Shown one piece after another: positions 1 through 5,739 of a stretch of 5,875 nucleotides of DNA (positions are counted from its first letter, which is position 1; each line of letters starts with the position of its first letter). A model generated the notes under the pieces. That model made no database searches. It had not been told where the DNA came from and saw only the letters and a list, made by a program, of their open reading frames with translations. The position numbers were made by a program, and so were the translations under genes. This DNA comes from Halanaerobiaceae bacterium (GTDB lineage: Bacteria > Bacillota_F > Halanaerobiia > Halanaerobiales > CSSED10-376): the NCBI GenBank assembly GCA_003557445.1, contig PWOK01000189.1, positions 1 to 5,875 of the forward strand, read 5' to 3'.

Positions 1-125
1 ATTTTTTACCTGAAGATGCAGAAGAAGGCAGTATCCTGAAAATTAATCTGGAAATAGATCAAGAGGCAACAAAGGCAGCAGAAAAAAGAGTAAAAAGTTT
101 ATTGGATAAGTTGAAGGATAAATGA
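1..125 (+). CDS. DUF3006-family small protein, C-terminal part (5' end outside window)
   Basis: Only the last 40 codons are present. The reading frame has its first whole codon at 3 and a TGA stop at 123-125; the other two plus frames stop within the first 40 bases. The peptide starts FLPEDAEEGSILKINLEID and then becomes a charged amphipathic helix ending KSLLDKLKDK. The pattern 'LP-x-acidic-x-EG-x-hydrophobic-L-x-I-x-hydrophobic-x-x-D' followed by a Lys/Glu helix is what I know from the end of DUF3006 proteins. These are small (about 70-90 residue) proteins of Firmicutes and some archaea, of unknown biochemical role, often found near metallo-beta-lactamase-fold hydrolases. No such partner is visible because the window begins inside the gene. 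It ends 36 bases before a hairpin terminator, so it is the last gene of its unit. Family assignment rests on a short fragment by recall; function is unknown. Confidence 0.7.
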   Translation, partial: FLPEDAEEGSILKINLEIDQEATKAAEKRVKSLLDKLKDK

Positions 126-160
126 AGAAAACCAGGCAGGGAACTGGAACAGGATTGAAA

Positions 161-205
161 AAACAGTCCATCTTTCAAAAGATGGACTGTTTAATTATCA
201 ATTAT
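161..205 (+). terminator. Hairpin terminator after the DUF3006-like gene, possibly bidirectional
   Basis: A perfect 14-bp inverted repeat, AAACAGTCCATCTT (161-174) with AAGATGGACTGTTT (179-192), encloses the four-base loop TCAA. On the plus strand the stem is followed by TTT within an AT-rich run rather than a clean T tract. On the minus strand the stem ends in six T (complement of 158-163), so the structure would also stop transcription entering from the right. Its position 36 bases past the upstream stop codon fits the end of that transcription unit. Confidence 0.85.
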
Positions 206-363
206 TTTAATTAGTAAAATATATGTATTTTAATTTTTAAAAAGGTAAAATGATTATTCCTGAAGAATATATTATATAGAAAGTAAAAAAATAAAAGAGA
301 CTTATTATGATAAATGTTTTAATATTAATAAAATAAACAAAAATAAAAATATTACTAAAAAAA
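193..363. other. AT-rich intergenic region, presumed promoter and leader of the lipoprotein gene
   Basis: About 170 bases of very AT-rich sequence separate the hairpin from the lipoprotein gene. A promoter is expected here because the upstream unit is terminated. I can see -10-like hexamers (TATGAT at 306-311, TAAAAT at 246-251, TATTAT at 270-275), but none has a recognisable TTGACA-like element 16-18 bases upstream. In DNA this AT-rich such hexamers are expected by chance, so I do not assign a promoter. I see no riboswitch-like conserved box, operator palindrome or small gene. Confidence 0.4.
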
Positions 364-393
364 ATGAAGTATAATTATTTATTATATTTAAAA

Positions 394-408
394 GGGGGTT
401 TTGAGGTG
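394..408 (+). promoter_or_regulatory. Ribosome binding site (GGGGG) and GTG start that set the N-terminus
   Basis: GGGGG at 394-398 lies seven bases before an in-frame GTG at 406-408, a normal Shine-Dalgarno distance. The ATG at 364-366 in the same frame is preceded only by A/T-rich sequence with no purine-rich GG motif. Starting at the GTG gives a compact lipoprotein signal peptide (MVTKKYFKSK, then a hydrophobic core and lipobox). Starting at the ATG would add 14 residues ahead of the basic n-region. The GTG is therefore the better start. Confidence 0.8.
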
Positions 409-480
409 GTTACAAAAAAATATTTTAAAAGCAAATTATTAATACTGGTATTGCTTGTTTTGATTTTTATTGGTGGTTGT
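406..480 (+). other. Lipoprotein (Sec/SPII) signal peptide with lipobox Cys25
   Basis: Residues 1-10 (MVTKKYFKSK) carry four lysines, 11-22 are an uninterrupted hydrophobic stretch, and the cleavage site reads I-G-G-C, matching the lipobox rule of an aliphatic residue at -3 and small residues at -2 and -1. The mature protein would begin with diacylglyceryl-Cys followed by DPED. The Asp right after the Cys would be an inner-membrane retention signal in E. coli. Whether that rule applies here depends on whether the host has an outer membrane, which this window cannot show. Confidence 0.88.
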
Positions 481-3400
481 GATCCTGAAGATTTAACAAT
501 TGAAAGTTATCAGGAATTAGAAAGGATTGATGTTCCTTTTGGTACTGAGGGGCAGCAGGTAATAAATAATTATTTACCGTTAGAAGTGCTTCTTTATTTC
601 AGTGATGGGAGTCAGGTAGAAGGAGAAGTCAGCTGGAATATACCAACAAATTACAATCCTGAAGAGTCGGGAAAAACTTTTTTGTTTAAAGGTGATGCCC
701 TTTATAATGAAAAAATAATTGAGGTAGAAGTAGAGGTTTATATAAAAGAAAAATTACTGATAAATTTAAGTGGAGATAAAAATATTGATAAAAACCTTCC
801 CGGAGGAATTTATACAGCCAGTTTAAATCAAAATATTGCAGGGGTAAAAATAATATTTAATTTAAATGATTTTATGGCTGAAGATATTAGATCAATTAAT
901 ATTGGTGAGATTTATCAATTAGTAAATGAAGGAATTACCCTGGAAACAGATTCTGAAGGAAAAGCAGTACTTGAAATAGAATTTAATGAAGAACTTAATA
1001 AAGAAGGAAATTTAACTGCAATTATAAATGATCCTGATATTTATTCCCATGATACAGCAAATCTTCATATAACGGTTGATACAACTCCGGAAATTATACC
1101 AGAATATAATTTGAATTTAATATCCAATCCACAGGAGGGTGGTATTACTACCGATGAAACTGATAATGCTCCCTATGTAGCCGGAGAAAGAGTTTTAATA
1201 AGTGCTGAAGCAAACAAGGGTTATATTTTTAATAACTGGACTACTACAGAAAGTATAGTCAGTACTGATAAATCTTTTGAATATATTATGCCTGAAAAAG
1301 ATATTACACTATATGCTAATTTTGATGTTTTATATCCTGATGAACTGGATATTTCTGTTGTTCCAGGCAGTATTAGTGTAAATATAGATAGTATTAAAGA
1401 TAATAAGGGAAACTATATTACTTTTGCTGATACAAAAGATATTTTTGGATTGAAAAAAAGTGATTCATATATTATATTTAATGATAGTCAAAATACAGTA
1501 TCATTAAATCTTGATGATAATGCCATAACAATTGATATGGAAGATGATTCAAATAAATTAATTATAAATACAGATGATCCGGTTTTTGCAGACTTTTCAT
1601 TAACCAATTTTAATGGAAATGAATCTGTGGAGGTTCAAGTGGCAGGAAAGTTTACTGATTTTAACTGGAATATAAATGATAAAGTAACAGGTCTGGATAA
1701 TATCAGTGTAGATACTGCCAAAAAGGTCCTACAGGAAGCTGAAATAAAGGGATATACAGAACATAATATATTAAATACTGTTGAAAATATTATAAATGAT
1801 TTTGTAACAGGTGTTAATATTAATATGTTCAATACAGAAAATACTGATATTATAAATCATAATGGTCAAATTGTCGGTCCTGGCTCCTGTGAGGTGGAAT
1901 TTATCTTACAAAAAGGAGAAGAAAGTCTGCAAACAGGCTGGCTTAATGTAACCGCACTTCCCAGAGCAAGTAGTGTCAATTTAACCGGGGAAAAAGAGGT
2001 AAGATCAAGTTATGAAAGTAAATCTGTAAGTTACAAAGCCTCTCTTGATCAAAGTATTGCAGATGTAGAGGTTTTATTCAAATTGAATGGATTTGCCGAA
2101 AATGATATAAATTATGTTTCCGGTGGAGAGGTCTATCAATTACTGGATCAGGGAATTATGGTTAAGACTGATGAAGATGGTAAGGCTGATCTGAACATTG
2201 AGTTTACAGCAGGAGTCAAGCAGTCAGGGACACTGGATGCTTCAATTAGTATACTGGATTCTCTGGTAAGCCAGGATTTTATTGATTCACTTGAAGTTGA
2301 TGTAGACACAATGGCTAAAGTTGTTGAAATATCTCTGACTGGAGATGAATTACTTGAAGCTGATAATCAAACAATAAAAGGCACATATACAGCATCAACT
2401 GACATAGCACTTTCAGGGGTTAATGTATTATTTACCCTGGAAGGATTTGATGAAACTGATATAATTTATTTAAGCAATGGAGATATTGATGATTTATTGA
2501 ATAACGGAATAAATATAGAAACTGACAGTTCTGGAGAAGCTGAACTGGAGATTGAATTTCCAGAGGGAATTGCTGAAACAGGAATAATATCAGTTTCCAT
2601 TAGTGAAGAGGATCCACTGGTAAATTCTAATGATACAGCAACAAAAGAAATAAATATTAATACACTGACTAAGGTAAATGAAGTCAATCTAAGTGGTGAT
2701 CAAACCCTTTTAGCAAATAATGAAAATATTACTGGAGGATATACTGCAGAGCTTGATAAAAATGTGGAAGGAGTTAATATAAGATTTGAATTAAAGGAGT
2801 TTGCTAAAGAAGATATCGTTTCAGTAAGTACTGGAAATGTTGAAGACCTGATAAATGATGGTATAACAATAAGTTCCGATGATCAGGGTGAGGCATTTCT
2901 GGGAATAACCTTTGCTGCCGGGGTTGATAAAGAGGGAACAATACAGGTCTTTATTGAAAAAGAAGATCTACAGGTAAAAGATGATGCTGAAGATGTATTG
3001 ATATTATCTGTAAATACAGGGATTAAGTATAATCTGAATATTGATATTACCGGGGAAGGAACTACTGATCCTGAAGCAGGTAATCATATTTATCCTGAAG
3101 GTGAAGAAGTAACTGTAACAGCCTACCCGGCAGATGGTTATGATTTTGCAGAATGGACCGGGGATATATCTGAAACAGAAGAAGAAATAACAATTACCTT
3201 GGATAAGGATATGGATATAAGGGCAGTCTTTACCGAAAAAGTCTATAACCTTGATCTGGAAGTATCTCCAGTCGAAGGTGGAACTGCCTTTGATCTGACA
3301 GATACAGGTCCTTATCCAGAAGGGGCTGAAATAGATATATCTACAATTGCGGCAGAAGGTTATCAATTTGCCCAATGGACTGCTGTTAGTGGTGTTCTGG

Positions 3401-5646
3401 CTGATGAAAATGAGCCCAAAACCATTTTTACAATGCCTGCAGAAGATGTGACAGTTACAGCTAATTTTGACAGGATTCATCAACTGACGGTAAATGTTGA
3501 GGGACAAGGAACTACAAGTCCTGAAGAGGGAATACACACCTTTATAGAGGGTGAAAAAATAACTATAACTGCTCAACCGGAAGAAGGACATGAATTTGTG
3601 GAATGGATTGGAGATATAACGGGAACTGAAGAAACCATTACCTTTAATATGGATCAGGATATTCAATTAACTGCTGTTTTTCGGGAGTATCCGGTTCTGA
3701 CTTTAGAAGTCTCTTCAGAAGGCTGGGGAACGGCAACTGTTGTTTTTGGAGAAGCAGGTCCTTATCCTACAGGAACAGAGGTTAGAATAAGAGCAGAAGC
3801 AGAAACAGGTTTTGTTTTTGATAAATGGACTGCTCCGGTAGGTGAATTTAGCAGTGTATTTGATGATAGTCCAATATTTACTATGCCTGGAGAGGATGTA
3901 ACTGTAACAGCTAACTTCCTGCCCTTTACTTTTGAAACATTTCCAGAAAGAACTATAACAGATTACAATACTGAGGCTGGATTAGATGTAATAATTCCTG
4001 CAACTATTAATAGTTGGGATGTTGAAGTAATTGGTCTTAATGCTTTTGCTGATAAAGGAATTGAGAGTGTTGTTATTCCGGAAGGGATAAAAACTATAAA
4101 GGAAAATGCTTTTCAGAATAATAATCTTTCTGAAATTGTATTACCGGATAGTGTAAATACTGTTGAAAGAAGGGCTTTTAGAAATAATCAAATAGAGGAT
4201 CTTGTACTCAGTGAAAATATTTCAGTAATTTCCCCTCGTGCTTTTGATAATAATCTAATATCTTACCTGGATTTACCAGAGGGTATAAATTCAATTGAAA
4301 GTTATGCTTTTAATAGTAATCGTTTGACAGAGATAGAAATTCCAGATGGTATTACAGCAATTTCAGATGGTGTTTTTGCCAATAATTTATTAGAAGAATT
4401 GTATATGTCAGAACAAATAAAATCAATTGGAAATAGTGCTTTTAGTAATAATCAACTGGAAGTATTAGTACTACCGGATGGTCTGGAAGATTTAGGTCCA
4501 CATTCTTTTAAGGGAAATAAATTGACTGAAGTGACTATTCCAGATAACCTGGGTGTTATAACCAGAGAGGTATTTATGGATAATCAAATCCATACAATAA
4601 ACTTTGGTACTAATGTGGAAATAATTGAAGTTGGTGCTTTTAAAAACAATCAATTGGAGGAACTGCAACTTCCTCCTGGTGTGATCAGAATTGAGGGGGG
4701 TTTTGATTTTTCTCCAGGGGCTTTTGAAAATAATTTGATAGCTGAGCTAAATCTGGATCCTGAACCATTTGAATTACCAAATATTAATTATATTGGAGCC
4801 AATGCCTTTAGAAATAATCAATTAACTACTGTTATAATACCGGAAAGTGTGATAGATATAGGACAGTTTGCTTTTGCTGAAAATCAGTTAAATGATGTTT
4901 CCTGGACTGATGACGGTCTGGAAAATATTGAAGGAAGTGCCTTTCGTGAGAATATGTTGACTGAAATAACATTACCCACGAGTTTAAAAACCATAGGTGA
5001 TAGGGCTTTTAAAGACAATAAACTGGAAAACCTGACAATTCCTGATCAGGTTGAGTATATAGGACTCAGGGCATTTAGAAATAATAATCTCAGGGAAATT
5101 ACATTTTTGCCAGGTATTCCTTTAACTCAAATTGGGGCATATACCTTTGAAAATAATCAAATTGATACAGAGGTCAATTTACCTGAAAACCTGGAGGTAA
5201 TAGGTGATTATGCCTTTAGTAATAATCAAATACCTGAGATTAAGTTTGGTGCAAACCTTCATACTATAGGCAGTTATGCTTTTACAGATAATAAAATGGT
5301 ATCACTTGTTTTACCAGATAGTGTTGCCAATCTTGGGTCAGGTGCTTTCAGTAACAATGAACTTACAGAAGCAGTATTTGGTTCGGGTATTACAGAACTG
5401 CCTGCTTCCTTATTTGCCAGAAACAATTTCAATCATGTATATCTTCCTGACCATATAGAAGTGGTTGGTGGCTGGGCTTTTCATGAAAATGAGGTTGATT
5501 TTATTATAATCGGAGCAAATGTTGATATAGTAAATAGTTTATCTATGGGTGATTATGGTTCAGGATTTTTATCTAAATATGAGGAGTTTAATTATGCAGC
5601 AGGATGGTATGAGAGAATAGATGGTGAATGGGAAAAAATCCAATAA
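406..5646 (+). CDS. Giant surface lipoprotein: Big_4-like, Ig-like A repeats, InlB B-like repeats and BspA-like LRRs
   Basis: An exported, lipid-anchored cell-surface protein of 1,746 residues, probably for adhesion or ligand binding; the ligand is unknown. Seen in order: basic n-region, hydrophobic core LLILVLLVLIFI and lipobox IGGC with Cys25 (codon 478-480); a Big_4-like domain, about 29-115, with the typical LP, then SDGS, then V-x-W pattern; Ig-like repeat A1, 117-226; InlB B-like repeat B1, 234-307; an unassigned segment, 308-521; A2-A4, 522-873; B2-B5, 874-1172; an LRR lead-in containing TITDYNTEAG and DVIIPATIN; 22 LRR units, 1210-1709; and an end cap with AGWY and GEW. Cys occurs only at 25 and 495. 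No enzyme motif, LPXTG, SLH or C-terminal membrane helix is visible. The frame is unbroken over 5.2 kb, so the gene looks intact. It is bracketed by terminators and is probably monocistronic. The LRR and B-repeat calls are firm; the Big_4 call is fairly firm; an adhesin-like role is inferred from family knowledge. Confidence 0.93.
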   Translation: MVTKKYFKSKLLILVLLVLIFIGGCDPEDLTIESYQELERIDVPFGTEGQQVINNYLPLEVLLYFSDGSQVEGEVSWNIPTNYNPEESGKTFLFKGDALYNEKIIEVEVEVYIKEKLLINLSGDKNIDKNLPGGIYTASLNQNIAGVKIIFNLNDFMAEDIRSINIGEIYQLVNEGITLETDSEGKAVLEIEFNEELNKEGNLTAIINDPDIYSHDTANLHITVDTTPEIIPEYNLNLISNPQEGGITTDETDNAPYVAGERVLISAEANKGYIFNNWTTTESIVSTDKSFEYIMPEKDITLYANFDVLYPDELDISVVPGSISVNIDSIKDNKGNYITFADTKDIFGLKKSDSYIIFNDSQNTVSLNLDDNAITIDMEDDSNKLIINTDDPVFADFSLTNFNGNESVEVQVAGKFTDFNWNINDKVTGLDNISVDTAKKVLQEAEIKGYTEHNILNTVENIINDFVTGVNINMFNTENTDIINHNGQIVGPGSCEVEFILQKGEESLQTGWLNVTALPRASSVNLTGEKEVRSSYESKSVSYKASLDQSIADVEVLFKLNGFAENDINYVSGGEVYQLLDQGIMVKTDEDGKADLNIEFTAGVKQSGTLDASISILDSLVSQDFIDSLEVDVDTMAKVVEISLTGDELLEADNQTIKGTYTASTDIALSGVNVLFTLEGFDETDIIYLSNGDIDDLLNNGINIETDSSGEAELEIEFPEGIAETGIISVSISEEDPLVNSNDTATKEININTLTKVNEVNLSGDQTLLANNENITGGYTAELDKNVEGVNIRFELKEFAKEDIVSVSTGNVEDLINDGITISSDDQGEAFLGITFAAGVDKEGTIQVFIEKEDLQVKDDAEDVLILSVNTGIKYNLNIDITGEGTTDPEAGNHIYPEGEEVTVTAYPADGYDFAEWTGDISETEEEITITLDKDMDIRAVFTEKVYNLDLEVSPVEGGTAFDLTDTGPYPEGAEIDISTIAAEGYQFAQWTAVSGVLADENEPKTIFTMPAEDVTVTANFDRIHQLTVNVEGQGTTSPEEGIHTFIEGEKITITAQPEEGHEFVEWIGDITGTEETITFNMDQDIQLTAVFREYPVLTLEVSSEGWGTATVVFGEAGPYPTGTEVRIRAEAETGFVFDKWTAPVGEFSSVFDDSPIFTMPGEDVTVTANFLPFTFETFPERTITDYNTEAGLDVIIPATINSWDVEVIGLNAFADKGIESVVIPEGIKTIKENAFQNNNLSEIVLPDSVNTVERRAFRNNQIEDLVLSENISVISPRAFDNNLISYLDLPEGINSIESYAFNSNRLTEIEIPDGITAISDGVFANNLLEELYMSEQIKSIGNSAFSNNQLEVLVLPDGLEDLGPHSFKGNKLTEVTIPDNLGVITREVFMDNQIHTINFGTNVEIIEVGAFKNNQLEELQLPPGVIRIEGGFDFSPGAFENNLIAELNLDPEPFELPNINYIGANAFRNNQLTTVIIPESVIDIGQFAFAENQLNDVSWTDDGLENIEGSAFRENMLTEITLPTSLKTIGDRAFKDNKLENLTIPDQVEYIGLRAFRNNNLREITFLPGIPLTQIGAYTFENNQIDTEVNLPENLEVIGDYAFSNNQIPEIKFGANLHTIGSYAFTDNKMVSLVLPDSVANLGSGAFSNNELTEAVFGSGITELPASLFARNNFNHVYLPDHIEVVGGWAFHENEVDFIIIGANVDIVNSLSMGDYGSGFLSKYEEFNYAAGWYERIDGEWEKIQ
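754..1326 (+). repeat. First A repeat (754-1083) followed by first B repeat (1105-1326)
   Basis: A1 (residues 117-226) begins INLSGDKN and carries IYTASLNQ, GVKIIFNL, EDI, GEIYQL, GITLETDSEGKA and LEIEF, all with counterparts in the three later A copies. B1 (234-307) begins YNLNLISNPQEGG and has the InlB B/Listeria-Bacteroides-type pattern: APYVAGE, then GYIFNNW, then IMPEKDITLYANF. This A-B pair is separated from the later tandem A and B blocks by 214 residues of unrelated sequence. Both domain types are beta-rich spacers in known surface proteins; a specific binding role cannot be read from the sequence. Confidence 0.8.
1327..1968 (+). other. Unassigned 214-residue segment of the lipoprotein (residues 308-521)
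   Basis: I recognise no family here. The first half is rich in Asp, Asn, Ser and Ile with alternating hydrophobic residues (for example NTVSLNLDDNAITIDMEDD), suggesting beta strands. Around residues 429-475 there is a likely helical stretch containing DTAKKVLQEAE and NTVENIINDF. The last part, with GQIVGPGSCEVEFILQ and GWLNVTAL, again looks like beta strands and holds the only Cys besides the lipobox (Cys495, codon 1888-1890). It matches neither A nor B repeats. It could be a globular functional domain or one or two diverged Ig-like domains. Confidence 0.6.
1969..3024 (+). repeat. Three tandem A repeats (A2-A4), invasin/Big_1-like Ig domains of 117-118 residues
   Basis: Copies lie at 1969-2319, 2320-2673 and 2674-3024 (residues 522-638, 639-756, 757-873). 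Each starts with NLTG, SLTG or NLSG, has a YKAS, YTAS or YTAE strand, then GV or DV before V-x-F-x-L, an acidic-DI motif, a G-x-(V/I)-x-x-L-hydrophobic-x-x-GI motif, (T/S)D-x-x-G-x-A, an I-x-F strand and a closing strand ending VDT, INT or VNT. The 'TD-x-x-G-x-A' and 'G-V-x-V-x-F' elements are those of Big_1/invasin-type Ig domains. Here about 25 extra residues, carrying the DI and GI motifs, sit between them. The copies are clearly related in protein but diverged in DNA, so the duplication is not recent. Confidence 0.8.
3025..3921 (+). repeat. Four tandem InlB B-like repeats (B2-B5), alternating in two subtypes
   Basis: Copies lie at 3025-3240, 3241-3477, 3478-3690 and 3691-3921 (residues 874-945, 946-1024, 1025-1095, 1096-1172). 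All share an opening hydrophobic strand, a P-x-G or EG-E turn, a G-aromatic/His-x-F-x-x-W core and a closing A-x-F strand. B2 and B4 are the short subtype (71-72 residues) with GEGTTDPE or GQGTTSPE, W-x-GDI and TAVF or RAVF. B3 and B5 are the long subtype (77-79 residues) with GPYP, WTA, FTMP and EDVTVTANF; B1 resembles these. The family is the bacterial repeat domain related to Listeria InlB B repeats, common in multidomain surface proteins. Confidence 0.88.
4033..5532 (+). repeat. 22 BspA-like leucine-rich repeats (LRR_5 type), basic unit 22 residues
   Basis: Residues 1210-1709 divide into 22 units of the form G-x-x-AF-x-NN-x-L-x-x-hydrophobic-x-hydrophobic-P-x-x-hydrophobic-x-x-I, for example GNSAFSNNQLEVLVLPDGL. 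Seventeen units are exactly 22 residues. Units 10 and 11 are each lengthened by six residues (the GGFDF and EPFELPNIN regions, about 4690-4790), and units 13, 16 and 17 by one or two. Asn, often paired, replaces the Cys common at the turn in other BspA-like proteins, giving an asparagine ladder. LRR_5 solenoids are known in surface binding proteins such as Tannerella BspA. The lead-in at 3922-4032 and the cap at 5533-5643 close the two ends. Confidence 0.93.
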
Positions 5647-5672
5647 TTATAGACTACAATTTAATTAATACT

Positions 5673-5709
5673 AACCCTCTACAGAAAGCGTATTTGTAGA
5701 GGGTTTTTT
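5673..5709 (+). terminator. Rho-independent terminator of the lipoprotein gene
   Basis: AACCCTCTACA (5673-5683) pairs perfectly with TGTAGAGGGTT (5695-5705). The stem can extend by a G-T and an A-T pair, leaving a loop of about seven bases. A run of six T (5704-5709) follows directly. It begins 27 bases after the TAA stop. On the opposite strand the stem is followed only by a mixed AT sequence, so it would be a weaker stop for the convergent gene. Confidence 0.93.
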
Positions 5710-5739
5710 AAAGTATGAAAATATTGAAGATTAATATGG

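Noticed and set aside
246..311. -10-like hexamers TAAAAT (246-251), TATTAT (270-275) and TATGAT (306-311) as a promoter
   Set aside because: None has a plausible -35 element at 16-18 bases, and such hexamers are expected by chance in DNA this AT-rich.
364..405. ATG at 364 as the true start of the lipoprotein gene
   Set aside because: No Shine-Dalgarno sequence precedes it, and the 14 extra residues sit awkwardly ahead of an otherwise complete signal peptide.
1635..2687. Two short minus-strand open frames (1635-1832 and 2466-2687)
   Set aside because: Both lie wholly inside the lipoprotein gene and give Ser/Leu/Ile-rich products of the kind expected from the complement of Asp/Asn/Glu-rich coding sequence.
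3004..3666. A 220-codon open frame on the minus strand inside the lipoprotein gene
   Set aside because: It is antisense to the B repeats. Its product is an irregular Phe/Ser/Cys/Ile-rich chain with no recognisable domain and no ribosome binding site. The repeats on the plus strand explain the long stop-free stretch.
5276..5458. A 60-codon plus-strand frame overlapping the LRR region
   Set aside because: It is out of frame with a strongly periodic LRR coding sequence and its product shows no domain or signal.
4033..5532. Regular spacing of about 66 bases with recurring AATAATCAA, considered as a CRISPR-like or non-coding tandem array
   Set aside because: The period equals 22 codons, the frame is open throughout, and similarity lies in the protein rather than in identical DNA repeats, so these are coding LRR units.
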